Below, piece after piece: positions 35,015 through 46,027 of a DNA stretch of 64,000 bases. The translations under genes and the position numbers were made by a program. Numbering within the stretch: position 1 is the first letter of the stretch; each line of letters starts with the position of its first letter. The stretch lies in the NCBI GenBank assembly GCA_943789365.1, contig CALSTV010000001.1, positions 1,674,001-1,738,000 of the forward strand, read 5' to 3'. Source of the DNA: an uncultured Flavobacteriaceae bacterium (lineage in GTDB: Bacteria; Bacteroidota; Bacteroidia; Flavobacteriales; Flavobacteriaceae). A model generated the notes under the pieces. That model made no database searches and was not told the DNA's origin. It saw nothing but the letters and a program-made list of their open reading frames with translations.

Positions 35015-35019
35015 TAATT

Positions 35020-36468
35020 CTATCCTACAGATCCTTCTAAACTAATTTCTAATAATTTTTGTGCTTCTACAGCAAATTCCATTGGTAACTTATTCAATAC
35101 ATCTTTACTAAATCCATTCACAATCAGTGCAATGGCTTTTTCTGTATCGATTCCTCTTTGGTTACAATAGAACAGTTGGTCTTCACCAATTTTACTAGTG
35201 GTTGCTTCGTGTTCTATTTGTGCTGTTGTGTTTTTTGCTTCTATATATGGAAAGGTATGCGCACCACATTGATCGCCCATCAATAGCGAATCGCATTGTG
35301 AGAAATTACGTGCATTCTCTGCTCGTGCGTTAATTTGCACCAATCCTCTATAGCTGTTTTGTGATTTACCTGCTGAGATTCCTTTAGAAATAATCGTACT
35401 CTTGGTATTCTTTCCAAGATGAATCATTTTAGTACCTGTGTCTGCCTGCTGGAAGTTATTGGTTACGGCAATCGAATAAAACTCTCCAACGGAATTGTTT
35501 CCTTTCAAAATACATGAAGGATACTTCCAAGTCACTGCCGATCCAGTTTCTACCTGTGTCCATGAAATTTTTGCATTGGTTTCGCAGATCCCTCTTTTCG
35601 TTACAAAATTGTATACACCTCCTTGTCCCTCTTTGTCTCCTGGGAACCAGTTCTGAACGGTAGAGTATTTAATTTCAGCAGCATCCATGGCAATCAACTC
35701 AACTACTGCTGCATGCAACTGATTCTCATCTCTTGCTGGTGCTGTACACCCTTCAAGGTAACTTACATAACTGCTTTCATCAGCAATTAATAATGTACGC
35801 TCGAACTGACCAGTACCACCTTCGTTGATTCTAAAATAAGTCGACAGTTCCATTGGGCATTTTACGCCTTTTGGAATGTAACAAAAAGAACCATCCGTAA
35901 ATACGGCAGAATTCAATGCTGCGTAGAAATTATCTGTTTTAGGAACTACGGTTCCCATATATTTTTTTACCAATTCAGGATGTTCCTGTATGGCTTCAGA
36001 AATAGGCATAAAAATAATTCCTTTTTCTGCTAAGGTCTTTTTAAAAGTCGTTGCCACTGAAACAGAATCGACAACGATATCTACGGCAACCCCCTGTAAT
36101 TTCTTTTGTTCGTCTACAGAAATCCCTAGTTTTTTGTACATCTCCAAAAGCTCAGGATCTACATCGTCCAAAGATTTGTTAGGATCTGCTTTTTTAGGCG
36201 CAGAATAGTAACTGATTGCCTGAAAATCTGGCTTTTCATAGTTTACATTTGCCCATTCCGGTTCCTCCATTTGCTCCCAAATACGAAAAGCATCTAGGCG
36301 CCATTCAGTCATCCATTCCGGCTCATTTTTCTTTTTAGAAATGGCACGTACAATGTCTTCGTTCAACCCTTTAGGAAAGGTATCCGACTCTATATCTGTA
36401 TAAAAACCATACTCATATTCTTGAGTTTCTAGTTCTTTTTTTAAATCGTCTTCTGTATATTTTGACAT
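35020..36468 (-). CDS. sufB: Fe-S cluster assembly scaffold SufB
   Basis: Main scaffold subunit on which new clusters form. The protein has 482 residues with [37 protein letters not shown]-like entry, [18 protein letters not shown], and the C-terminal [20 protein letters not shown] and [22 protein letters not shown] conserved cysteine (CNQRG) is in place. It starts 43 bases after the sufA stop and leads into sufC. Confidence 0.98.
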   Translation of the reverse strand: MSKYTEDDLKKELETQEYEYGFYTDIESDTFPKGLNEDIVRAISKKKNEPEWMTEWRLDAFRIWEQMEEPEWANVNYEKPDFQAISYYSAPKKADPNKSLDDVDPELLEMYKKLGISVDEQKKLQGVAVDIVVDSVSVATTFKKTLAEKGIIFMPISEAIQEHPELVKKYMGTVVPKTDNFYAALNSAVFTDGSFCYIPKGVKCPMELSTYFRINEGGTGQFERTLLIADESSYVSYLEGCTAPARDENQLHAAVVELIAMDAAEIKYSTVQNWFPGDKEGQGGVYNFVTKRGICETNAKISWTQVETGSAVTWKYPSCILKGNNSVGEFYSIAVTNNFQQADTGTKMIHLGKNTKSTIISKGISAGKSQNSYRGLVQINARAENARNFSQCDSLLMGDQCGAHTFPYIEAKNTTAQIEHEATTSKIGEDQLFYCNQRGIDTEKAIALIVNGFSKDVLNKLPMEFAVEAQKLLEISLEGSVG

Positions 36469-36511
36469 CTCTACAATTTTTCAATCATTCAATTCTACAA
36501 TCATTTAATTT

Positions 36512-36841
36512 TTAGAGTGAAAACGACTCTCCACAACCACATGTTCTGCTTGCATTGGGATTGTTAAAAACAAAACCGGTTCCGTTTAAACCTCCAGAAT
36601 ACTCTAAAGTAGTACCCACCAAATACAGAAAACTCTTTTTGTCGACCACGATTCTCACGCCATTGTCTTCAAAAACTTTATCTTCTTCTTTGGTGTTTTT
36701 ATCAAAATCTAAATCGTAAGACAAACCTGAACACCCACCACTCTTTACACCTACTCGTACAAAGTCTACAGCGGTATCATACCCATCTTCCGTCATCAAT
36801 TCAATGACTTTCTTTTTAGCTACGTCAGAAACTTTTATCAT
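36512..36841 (-). CDS. sufA: A-type Fe-S carrier (HesB/IscA/SufA)
   Basis: Carries assembled clusters to target proteins. The protein has 109 residues with the three conserved cysteines: one in GGCSGLSY and two in RTCGCGESFSL at the C-terminus. It is the first gene of the operon sufA-sufB-sufC-(IVP)-sufD. The 180 bases upstream are AT-rich and hold its promoter; I saw no Rrf2/IscR gene near by and no clear operator. Confidence 0.93.
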   Translation of the reverse strand: MIKVSDVAKKKVIELMTEDGYDTAVDFVRVGVKSGGCSGLSYDLDFDKNTKEEDKVFEDNGVRIVVDKKSFLYLVGTTLEYSGGLNGTGFVFNNPNASRTCGCGESFSL

Positions 36842-37020
36842 ATCATTAGGTCACCTGTCTTTGGACAAGTGACTGCAAAGATACGACATGTATTGGTATT
36901 TAGAACAAATCTAAGTTGGATTTATTTATATAAGTATAGAAGTTCTTTATACATAAATAACTCCTGTTTATACATCTATTGAAACCTTTAAAATTAGGAA
37001 GCTTTTTTACTGTTCCTGGA

Positions 37021-37545
37021 TTACCATCGATAAATCAAGCCAAAGAATGCGCTCAAACGCCAAGGGTCATCCTCTTCGTATTCCACCACTAAATCAGTTC
37101 GATACTTAAGGTTCCCCATCAACTGAACGCCTAAGTGATTGTTAAAATAATAGCGCGTATCTCCGTTGAACTCAATGATATCTTCATAGACTTCCAGTTC
37201 TTCCCGGATGACAGCTCCATAACCTGGTCCCACTGCAAACTCCCAACGATTGAATTGTTTGTTTTTTTCCAGAATCTCAAAAACATAGTTTATATTAATT
37301 CCAACCGCTCCATAGCTAATGGCATCAAAACCTTCAATAAACAATCCGTATTCAAAATGATTTCGCTTATAGAATCCTCGTAGCAATAAATTCCATTCGC
37401 CACTTGTGCTGTAGTCATATGGACCGTATATTTTCATTTTAGGGTCAAACGACAAAGCGACTCTAAAGTCGCTCTCTTTTTGCGAAAAACTCTTTACACT
37501 AATAAAAAAAATTAGAAAAACAACTACTCTTAAAGATCTATTCAT
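37021..37545 (-). CDS. Small outer-membrane beta-barrel protein, paralogue 1
   Basis: A protein of 174 residues with a signal peptide ending KSFSQK. The rest is alternating strands with aromatic residues and a C-terminal GLIYRW, fitting a small eight-stranded barrel. It is a paralogue of 47162-47692: both share a FDPKMxIxGPYxxST motif after the signal, a YYFxxHLGV or YYFSKHWGV motif and the YRW end. Function unknown. It stands alone on the minus strand between sufA and thiL. Confidence 0.75.
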   Translation of the reverse strand: MNRSLRVVVFLIFFISVKSFSQKESDFRVALSFDPKMKIYGPYDYSTSGEWNLLLRGFYKRNHFEYGLFIEGFDAISYGAVGININYVFEILEKNKQFNRWEFAVGPGYGAVIREELEVYEDIIEFNGDTRYYFNNHLGVQLMGNLKYRTDLVVEYEEDDPWRLSAFFGLIYRW

Positions 37546-37755
37546 AGGGGGATTTTAATTGGTTGGATAAAACGGACAAAAAACAACGACCCACAGCATC
37601 TTCTTCTGATTCTAAATATACACAATTCTCTCCACAATTAAATCGAACCTTTAATCCAATTCACGAGAATACAAACCTGAATTGGTCTTTTGCTGTATAA
37701 AATTGGGTCAACTCGAAAAAAAGCAAGATTTTTGCAAAATAAAATTTAGGTAGAT

Positions 37756-38814
37756 ATGTTAGAAGATAAGACACCGAACAAAACAAGCCTTGCCGAATTG
37801 GGAGAGTTTGGATTGATAAACCATTTGACACAACATTTTAAATGTGAACAAGATTCAACGGAAGTTGGTGTAGGAGATGATGCTGCTGTGATAGACAACA
37901 AGGATAAAAAAACCTTAGTTACTACAGATATGTTGGTGGAAGGAATTCATTTTAACCTGAGCTATATGCCTTTAAAGCATTTGGGGTATAAAGCTGTAAT
38001 GGTAAACTTATCTGACATCTATGCAATGAATGGTACGGCCAATCAAATTACCGTTTCTATCGCACTTTCTAACCGCTTTCCGCTAGAAGCAATTGAAGAG
38101 TTGTATGCCGGTATTCAACTCGCATGCAATACGTACAAAGTGGATTTAATTGGAGGAGATACGACGTCTTCTCAAAAAGGACTCATCCTAAGTATTACTG
38201 CTATTGGCACTGCGAATGAAGAAGATATTGTCTACCGAAATGGAGCCAAAGAAAACGATCTTTTGGTTGTTACCGGTGACTTAGGGGCCGCTTATTTAGG
38301 CTTACAAGTTTTGGAAAGAGAACGTCAGGTATTTAGTGCCAACCCAAATGCACAACCAGATTTGGATACTTACACTTATTTGGTAGAACGCCAGTTAAAA
38401 CCAGAGGCACGTAAAGACCTTTCAGGTTTGTTGAAAGAACTCGATGTAAAACCAACAAGTATGATTGATATTTCGGACGGGCTTTCTTCGGAAGTTATCC
38501 ATTTGTCAAAAAATTCAGGGGTTGGATGTAATGTTTTTGAAGACAAACTTCCACTAGACCCTCAGGTAATTTCCACCTGTGAAGAATTTAATATGAACAG
38601 TACGGTTGTGGCTTTGAATGGTGGTGAAGATTACGAGCAATTGTTTACTGTAGCGCAATCGGATTTTGAAAAAATAAAGGGCAATCCTAATTTTTCTATC
38701 ATAGGACATATGACCGACAAAAACGAAGGCGTTAATTTGATTACCCGAGCGAGTCAAAAAATGGAACTAACTGCGCAAGGTTGGGATGCTTTATTGAAAA
38801 AAGAAAAAGAATAA
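37756..38814 (+). CDS. thiL: Thiamine-monophosphate kinase
   Basis: Phosphorylates thiamine monophosphate to the active diphosphate. The protein has 352 residues: GVGDDAAVID, VTTDMLVEGIHFNL, HLGYKAVMVNLSDIYAMNG, VDLIGGDTTSS, TGDLGAAYLGLQ and DISDGLSSEV are all family marks. The 3' end (38722-38814) is present a second time in diverged form at 44121-44210, followed there by a terminator that this copy lacks. So the stop-proximal part may have been replaced during insertion of the 38815-44120 segment. Confidence 0.96.
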   Translation: MLEDKTPNKTSLAELGEFGLINHLTQHFKCEQDSTEVGVGDDAAVIDNKDKKTLVTTDMLVEGIHFNLSYMPLKHLGYKAVMVNLSDIYAMNGTANQITVSIALSNRFPLEAIEELYAGIQLACNTYKVDLIGGDTTSSQKGLILSITAIGTANEEDIVYRNGAKENDLLVVTGDLGAAYLGLQVLERERQVFSANPNAQPDLDTYTYLVERQLKPEARKDLSGLLKELDVKPTSMIDISDGLSSEVIHLSKNSGVGCNVFEDKLPLDPQVISTCEEFNMNSTVVALNGGEDYEQLFTVAQSDFEKIKGNPNFSIIGHMTDKNEGVNLITRASQKMELTAQGWDALLKKEKE

Positions 38815-38954
38815 TTACTGAATTCGATCATATTCCGCCCTTAAAGACGCTTATACGGATTACCCAGAAGAATCAAAATTTCACCTAGTAATATCTTATT
38901 CAAGATATTAAATTCATAAATTTGTTTTATTAATGGACCTCAATCCCCCCCCTA

Positions 38955-41900
38955 ATGAAAGCAATTTTACCTGTAGTACTACTATGTTTTGTAGTCAATT
39001 CTTATTCCCAAAAATTTACCCTTGATGGTGTAACAAATATTGAATTTGAAGAAACCGACAGTGATTATTCCGTTGCTATTTCTGATAATTTCATTACCTA
39101 TGGTGTCGAAGTCGGCCCATCTTCCCTGACCTTAGATTATACTGTAGCAGATAATACTTTTGTTATTTCAGGTTTGGTAAACACCTCCTTCGATGGAGAG
39201 TCTATTGCTGCAAATATCAATTTTGAAATTGTCGACAAGGTTGTCACCTCCTTAAGCTTTGACGTCAGCACTAATTTTAATCTATAAGGAATAACCTTCT
39301 CTCCAAACACTCTTGGATTTGACTGGGACGTCTCCAACAACTATTTTGAAATTTACGGATCTGTAGATAGCACAATAGACAGCAATGCCATTTCTTTTTC
39401 ACTTGGAGATGCAAATTCGCCAGGAATTTTAATTCAAAACGGAATCCTTACGACTTTTAAAATGGGTGTCTCTGCCGATTTCAACTTAAAAAATATTACT
39501 TTCAAACCAACAGATTTGACTTTCGCCTACAGTCATTCTGATGCACAATTTGAAATGTATGGCACACTCGAAGTTGCATTTGACGGAGAAAGTGTTACTG
39601 CCGTTTTGGGTGACGAAAGTAATGCGGGACTACACTACAAAAACAACACAGTTGAAAAAATAAACTTTGCGGTTTCTGCCGATTTCGACCTGAGAGGAAT
39701 TAGCTTCACTCCGAATACCCTTGGTTTTGATTGGGACAAAGCCAACAACTATTACGAAATCTACGGAACCTTAGATAGTGAAATTGACGGCAATACTATT
39801 TCTCTATCACTTGGAAATCATAACGACCCAGGGCTGTTGATTCAAAATGGTACTCTTGAAGATTTTAACATGGGTGTTACAGCAGATTTTCATTTGAAAG
39901 GATTTGAATTCAAGCCCACCGATCTTACTTTTCAATACAAACACGATACAAGTCAATATAAAATGTATGGCGACTTACAAGTGACCTTTGATGGAGAAAC
40001 CGTAAATGTAAATTTAGGTTCAGAAAGTACACCTGGACTTCGTTATAAAAACAAAGTTGTGGAAGAAATAAACTTCGGAGTTACCGAAAATTTCAAACTT
40101 AAAAACCTAACCATCACGGCAGACGATTTGACCTTCCAATACAAAAAATCTGGAAATCAATTTGAAATGTATGGAGATGTCAAAATTACTTTTTCTGGGA
40201 ATATTGTAGAAGCCGATATGGGAAATGTTCACGATCCTGGATTTATTTTTAAAAATTCGAAAATAACACAAGTAAATATTGGTATTACAGAAACTTTTAA
40301 AATGTCTGGGCTAAAAATTGAGGCCAAAGATTTAGGAGTGGAATGGCAAAGTAGCAATACTTATCATGTTTTTGGGGATGCTGATTTAAGTGTCGCTAAC
40401 GAATCTATCGATGCCGATTTTGGAACTTCATCGGACCCTGGGTTTATTATTCGAGACGATCATTGGCATTATTTTAATGTCGATATAAACGGCGATTTGA
40501 AATTTGGAAATCTAGAAGTAGAAGCCAAAGACCTCGATATAAAATACGATGGGATATTTGAAGTTACAGGAGAACTAAAGGTAAAAGAAGTCTTTACACT
40601 TGGGGTTACTTTAGGAAAAAGCGGACAGTCTGGATTGGAGATTGACGTAAGTGGAAGTGAGCCAAAATTCAAACTAGAAGATTTCACCATAGACATAGAA
40701 CATGCGAATTTAGGAGCTATTGACCTCAAACAAATCAAGCTTGAATTCAACTCTCATGGTATAGTAGAATCGGATGTAAAAGTTCTTTTTCCTGAAGGAT
40801 GGGAAGTCGATGCCGATTTAAAATTCGCAGGAAACCCCGCTAAATTAGATGCCATAGATATTGCCTATAGGGCTGATAACTTGGCAGAAGCCATAGAAAT
40901 TTTCGAAGGAGTACAATTGACCTTACTAGAAGGTTCTGTAAAAAACATTACGCACCCTTCGAAACTAGAAGTTGGAGGAAAAATTGGAACTATTTATGGA
41001 GGTGGATTCACCTTGGCAGGAAAATCGGCAACTTTTATAGAAATGACCGATGAAGTCACGGTAACGAAAAGTTCTCTCGATATAAAAGGAGATGTAAATG
41101 TTGGTGCCTATAGAACAGGGACCAATTCATGGCATTCCATTTTAGGACATGGAGATATTGATTTTTATGCAAAATTCGGACATTATGTAAAAGTAAAAGC
41201 CGATGCAAAATACCCTGGAAACCCTTTAATCGAAGCTGATGTAAGTGCCTATTTAGACAATCACGGTCACTTTGACGCCTTGCTCGATGTAGAGTTTATA
41301 GTACCACACTGGGTGCCTTTTATTGGAGGAAAACATTATGGAAGTATCGACGGAGCCGTACGATACAAAAAAGGTTATTTACACGATAGTTTCGGTGCGG
41401 CTTGGATTCGAATTCATACTTTTTGGCATACCTATCACGAAGGTGCAAAATTCAACTTTGGCTCCAGACATATCGGATCTATTGGAAGTGGCTCCATTAG
41501 CAGTATTCAAAATACCATTCATAACGACGAAAGAAAAGCCATAGGAAAAAATGCAACCTCTATAAATCATACCGTGCATACGTTTGAAGTGGTCGAACCT
41601 GCTCCCAACGCCATGCTGGTAGATATAGATTGGGATGGAGAAGTATCGGATGCTGTTGTTACTGTTATGGGACCAGAAGGAACCTACGAACTTACGAAAG
41701 CAGTTGTGACAGATCATGGTGCTGAAGATGAAATTCCAACCATGACCTACGAAGAAAACATGACCACAATTGAAAATGACACAGTAACTACTTTTTTGTT
41801 TAAAACACCAGTGGCTTTCAGCCAAGAAAACGTGGTTCACCCAAATTTATTAAGTGGTCGTTATCAATTGGTTCTTTCTTTTCCTGAGGCGACTACAGTA

Positions 41901-42563
41901 ATAGACACCATCCAATTTCAACCAATGTGGCAGGAACCTACCTCAAGTATCGTAGCCGTAAAAAATGATGTTAACAAATACGAACTAGACATTGACTATT
42001 GGTCGGCATTACCAGATTCAACATATGTTTCGTTTTATGTAAACAACACTGATAGTTATGAGGACTCTCGTTTGATTGAGCATATCCTTGCCAACAACTT
42101 TGACGAAAACGGTTTTGGTTCAGAAAGCCTTACTTATACACCTCATTATTTTGATTCCACTTCTTCACAAACTTTGTATTTCTATTCAGTTATTGAAGAT
42201 GGAGTAAACCCCCCACTGACTTCCCCTATTTCGCAAGCTTTTACACACAATCCTGACTTTTATGGAACGGTAAACTTTTCATCTGTCATTACAGAATTAG
42301 AAAAAGACGGATTGCGAATATTTATCGACCTAGACGATGATGGAAATTTTGATACAGAATCGACAGGTGGATTGGAACCTTTTAACCTTGTAAACAACAC
42401 CGGAGGCTTTGCTTTTAGAGACCTCGATACTGGCAATTATAACGTAAGAATTGTACTCCCCGAAGGCTATAGACTGGTTGGTGGAATGGATAGATATTCT
42501 GCCGCTTCAATAACTTTTGACGGTACCCCAGTAGAATTAAATTTGGAAATTGAAACTTACTAA
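38955..42563 (+). pseudogene. Large exported repeat protein, interrupted by one in-frame stop
   Basis: One reading frame of about 1200 codons with a signal peptide (MKAILPVVLLCFVVNSYSQ) and a single TAA at 39285-39287. At the same place in sister repeats the codon is for Arg or Lys (DLRGISF, NLKNITF), so it is a nonsense mutation. The N-terminal half is at least six tandem repeats of about 58 residues with FKPTDLTFxY or FTPNTLGFDW, MYGDLxVTFDGE and DPGLxxKN. A second part (about 450-750) has amphipathic strands, and the end has SCP-like DLDDDGNFDTES and a carboxypeptidase-regulatory-like fold. No family recognised. The next gene starts 1 base after. Confidence 0.75.
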
Positions 42564-42564
42564 G

Positions 42565-44106
42565 ATGAAGACACAACTATTTATATATACAATCGCACTT
42601 TTTAGCTTGAACCTTTCTTTTTCTCAAAGTATTATAGAAAAAGAAGACATCAATCCAACAGAACATGCTTTGCATGGATTTAGCACGGCCCTTTCAAATG
42701 GTTGGGCATTGGCTAGTTCTCACCAAAAAGATATTGAAGGTAAACAAAGTATGGGATCGGTAACTTTTTACAAACAATCCGATGGAAGATGGCTCAATTA
42801 CCAAGAAATTATAGCGCCCAATGCTGAGAATTTTGCCAATTTTGGAATGAGTCTGGCTATCGATGGAACTACCGCGGTAATCAGTGCCATAGGAGATCAT
42901 GAAAAAGGCGTCTTCTCTGGAGCTGCTTATATATATCATTTCAACTATAGTAGCAACCTTTGGGAATTTGACACTAAACTAACAGCTTCTGACGGAGCCA
43001 CAGGTCACCGATTCGGACAAACAGTGGCTATTAATGAAGGCTTGATTCTGGTAGGCACACATTTAGCCGATGGAAATGCCAGCAAATCAGGTGCCGCTTA
43101 TGTTTTTGAAAAGATAAACGATACTTGGACCGAAACACAAAAAATTTGGGCCAAAAATGGAAAAACCAACGATTATTTTGCACATAAAATTCACATCCTA
43201 GACGCCAATACTCTTGCTATAGGTGCGTATAATGCCGACGGTCAAGAAGAACGTTCTGGTGTAGTATATGTTTTCACCAAAGACACCCAGTGGGCAGAAA
43301 ATAGTGTGCTAAGCGCCTCAGATGGAAAATCGAGTGACTTATTTGGATTTAGCCTAACCTCTGGCGCCTCTGAAGGTTCACTCATCGATGATATTTTATT
43401 TATTGGTGCTCCTGGAACCAATAATGACAATGGTCAAACAGGTTCTGTGTTTTTATTTCACAAATCCGAAAATACCTGGAGTGAGAACTATGAATTGATA
43501 GAAAATACCGCTTCACATAACGATCATTTTGGAACCTCTATTTCCTATAACAAAAAAGGAAACCTATTTGTGAGTGCTAGTCGCGCAAAAAAGAACGAAT
43601 TAAAAGGCTCTGGCAAGGTCTATATCTATGAAAACATCTCTTTAGACGACAGCAGTATCAAATCCGGAACAGAATTTAAATTTGCTGACAGTGCTACCTA
43701 TGATCATTTTGGGACAAGTATTTCTTCAGATTATGAAAATTTAATTGTGGCTTCTCCTTATGCCACGGAAGATGACAAAACCAACTCTGGAAACGTTCAT
43801 TTTTTCAGATACACTTCCGTCATTGAAGGAGTTGATGTAGAACAACTCTACTCCGTCAAGCAAAACTTCCCGAATCCGTTTACCAAAAGCACGGTTATTG
43901 AATACACTATTAAAAAAACAGGGCGTGTAAAAATCAATCTATACAATACGGTGGGTCTTTTGGTTAACGAAATAGTGAATGAAGTAAAAGACTTCGGAAC
44001 TTATACTGTAACCTTTAAAGGAGCTGGATTGCGGCCTGGGATCTATTTTTACAAATTCGAAATCAATGGGTATAGCTCAAACAAAAGAATGATATTTGTA
44101 AAATAA
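42565..44106 (+). CDS. T9SS-exported FG-GAP-like beta-propeller protein
   Basis: About 513 residues from the ATG at 42565 with a signal peptide ending NLSFSQ. Six or seven blades of about 55-60 residues share FGxSLAIDG, VIGAPGTNNDNG-like loops and SGxVYVF strands, the FG-GAP/integrin-like propeller pattern. The C-terminus is a type A sorting domain (NFPNPFTKSTVIEYTI to RMIFVK), so it should be exported by the type IX system and attached to the surface. It starts 1 base after the repeat-protein stop and belongs to the same acquired segment. Confidence 0.85.
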   Translation: MKTQLFIYTIALFSLNLSFSQSIIEKEDINPTEHALHGFSTALSNGWALASSHQKDIEGKQSMGSVTFYKQSDGRWLNYQEIIAPNAENFANFGMSLAIDGTTAVISAIGDHEKGVFSGAAYIYHFNYSSNLWEFDTKLTASDGATGHRFGQTVAINEGLILVGTHLADGNASKSGAAYVFEKINDTWTETQKIWAKNGKTNDYFAHKIHILDANTLAIGAYNADGQEERSGVVYVFTKDTQWAENSVLSASDGKSSDLFGFSLTSGASEGSLIDDILFIGAPGTNNDNGQTGSVFLFHKSENTWSENYELIENTASHNDHFGTSISYNKKGNLFVSASRAKKNELKGSGKVYIYENISLDDSSIKSGTEFKFADSATYDHFGTSISSDYENLIVASPYATEDDKTNSGNVHFFRYTSVIEGVDVEQLYSVKQNFPNPFTKSTVIEYTIKKTGRVKINLYNTVGLLVNEIVNEVKDFGTYTVTFKGAGLRPGIYFYKFEINGYSSNKRMIFVK

Positions 44107-44120
44107 GTAGCAATTCAAAA

Positions 44121-44210
44121 AACGAAGGAATCAATCTCGTAACTAAAGCCAATCAAAAAATGGAACTAACTGCACAAGGTTGGGATGCTTTATTGAAAAA
44201 AGAGGGGTAA
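44121..44210 (+). pseudogene. Detached 3' end of a thiL allele
   Basis: Thirty codons including a stop that match the end of ThiL: NEGINLVTKANQKMELTAQ then GWDALLKKEG, against NEGVNLITRASQKMELTAQ then GWDALLKKEKE in the intact gene. Over 84 aligned bases about 14 differ, mostly synonymous or conservative, so both copies evolved as coding sequence. It has no start and lies 14 bases after the T9SS gene. Confidence 0.85.
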
Positions 44211-44252
44211 ACTTTTATGTCTCTTAAAAATACTAGAGACAATGCGCTCATC

Positions 44253-44289
44253 AAAAGACTGCCTATGCTTATAAGCAGTCTTTTTTTTT
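44253..44289 (+). terminator. Rho-independent terminator after the thiL fragment
   Basis: Arms AAAAGACTGC (44253-44262) and GCAGTCTTTT (44275-44284) followed by a long T run. Probably the original terminator of thiL. Confidence 0.85.
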
Positions 44290-44338
44290 AACTTCATTTC
44301 GCAAAACACCTAATAATACTCATTTACTAGTTGATCGT

Positions 44339-45394
44339 ATGGAAAAATATGTCCTTCAAAGCTTAGTCCTTGTACTTTTTATATCTTGTACCAACCAAAA
44401 ACCTCAACCTGTACTCTCGAAAGACCAGACCATTTCTAAAATTGCAATTGGTTCTTGTGCGCAGCAGTGGTTACCGCAACCCATATGGGAACAGATTGGT
44501 CAACAAAAACCCGATGCCTTTTTATTTATCGGAGATGCCATCTATGGCGATTGGGACGGTACCGATGTGTTTGAAATTTCGGAAGCAACTTTAGACAGAG
44601 ATTATGCACGTCTGCAAAGCATTCCAGAATTTGCCGATTTTAGATCTAAAATTCCAATATTGGCCACCTGGGACAATCACGATTATGGTAAGCACAACGG
44701 AGGGGCCGAGTTTAAACACAAAGAACTCAGCAAAAGAAAATTCCTAGATTTTTTTAAAGAACCTCAAAACTCGGAAAGAAGATATACACCGGGAATTTAC
44801 GATGCAACTATTTATGGTCCTCCTGGTAAACGCGCGCAAATTATCTTACTCGACACACGTTGGTTTAAAGGACCCTTTCTGTTGGATACATTAGATACAA
44901 AAGCCAGAAAAAAGATTGGAAAAGTAGGGAAATACATTGGCAATCCAAATGCCAGTTTGCTGGGAGAACAACAATGGAAATGGCTTGAACAAGAACTTCG
45001 TAAACCTGCAGAAATTAGATGTATTGTCTCTAGTACGCAAATCATTCCAGACCAAAAAGGAATGGATGAATGGGGCAATTACCCAAACGACCGAAATCGA
45101 TTATTTAACTATATCGCCAACAGCTCTGGTACGTCTATCTTGCTTTCCGGAAATGTTCATTTTGGTGAAATTTCAACATTGACATACCATAACAAACCGA
45201 TTTATGAATTGACATCTAGCGGACTTACCCATATCAATGAGACCTATGGAAATGCGGAAAACAAATACCGTGTTGGTAAACCTCTCATCGATTTAAATTT
45301 CGGATGTGTACAAATTGATTGGCAAAAGAAGAACATCGCCCTACAACTTATGAATTCAGAAGGGCTTGCTTTTGAGCATATATTAAATTTTTAA
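44339..45394 (+). CDS. PhoD-like alkaline phosphatase-family lipoprotein
   Basis: Predicted metal-dependent phosphoesterase exposed outside the cytoplasm. The protein has 351 residues with a lipobox LVLFISC (Cys17). The PhoD-like motifs are IGSCAQQW, FLFIGDAIYGDWDGT, ILATWDNHDYG, LLDTRWFKG, SSTQIIPDQKG and SGNVHFGEIS, which carry the metal ligands. The substrate is unknown; relatives hydrolyse phosphodiesters or phospholipids. It is a single gene between the thiL-fragment terminator and the TetR pair. Confidence 0.9.
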   Translation: MEKYVLQSLVLVLFISCTNQKPQPVLSKDQTISKIAIGSCAQQWLPQPIWEQIGQQKPDAFLFIGDAIYGDWDGTDVFEISEATLDRDYARLQSIPEFADFRSKIPILATWDNHDYGKHNGGAEFKHKELSKRKFLDFFKEPQNSERRYTPGIYDATIYGPPGKRAQIILLDTRWFKGPFLLDTLDTKARKKIGKVGKYIGNPNASLLGEQQWKWLEQELRKPAEIRCIVSSTQIIPDQKGMDEWGNYPNDRNRLFNYIANSSGTSILLSGNVHFGEISTLTYHNKPIYELTSSGLTHINETYGNAENKYRVGKPLIDLNFGCVQIDWQKKNIALQLMNSEGLAFEHILNF

Positions 45395-45470
45395 AGCCTC
45401 TTTTCATCAAAACATTTAAAAAATAAAGTATTTTTGGGTGAATCCTATTAAAACTAAATAAGTTCCCATC

Positions 45471-46022
45471 ATGCGACACAAGGAATTTAATTCAAACAAG
45501 GTATTAGAAGATGTCATAGGGCTGTTTTGGAGAAATGGCATTACCGCTTGTTCTATCAAAGATATTGTCGCCGAAACCAATGTGAACCGGTTTTCGCTCT
45601 ATAAAGAGTTCGAAAACAAAGAGGGTATTCTTTTGAAAGCTTTGGAATTGTACTACAGCAGGTACACTAGCAAGCAAATAGCTATTTTAAATCAAGACAA
45701 GCCTTCTAAAGACGTGCTGAAGGAATTTTATTTCAGTTACTTAATTGAAAACTCCAAGCATCCTGCAGGATGTTTTATGATTCATACCGCTTCAGAACTC
45801 GCAGATCACAACACAGTAATCAAACAACAGCTAGACAACTATATCAAAGAAATAGAAGACGGCATTCAAGGGCTCCTCGAAAGAAACAATGAAAACAATA
45901 GCAAAACCAATACTATCCGACTTTCCGGTTTGTTTTGCAGCAGCATGTGTTTTTGCCTAATTCAAAGTCCTAAAGAACGACTCGATTATTTAAATACCAG
46001 TATTGATTTAATTTTAAACTAA
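45471..46022 (+). CDS. TetR-family transcriptional regulator (first of a pair)
   Basis: A protein of 183 residues. The N-terminal helix-turn-helix is IGLFWRNGITACSIKDIVAETNVNRFSLYKEFENKEGILLKAL in outline, and the C-terminus is a ligand-binding helical domain resembling the TetR_C group with CFMIHTASELADHN. The second TetR gene starts 5 bases after its stop, an operon of two repressors. The ligand is unknown. No dyad was resolved in the 76 bases upstream. Confidence 0.88.
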   Translation: MRHKEFNSNKVLEDVIGLFWRNGITACSIKDIVAETNVNRFSLYKEFENKEGILLKALELYYSRYTSKQIAILNQDKPSKDVLKEFYFSYLIENSKHPAGCFMIHTASELADHNTVIKQQLDNYIKEIEDGIQGLLERNNENNSKTNTIRLSGLFCSSMCFCLIQSPKERLDYLNTSIDLILN

Positions 46023-46027
46023 AAGCT

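Noticed and set aside
38955-39287. Independent 110-residue secreted protein
   Set aside because: Same frame and same repeat family continue directly after the TAA, so it is the 5' part of the large repeat gene.
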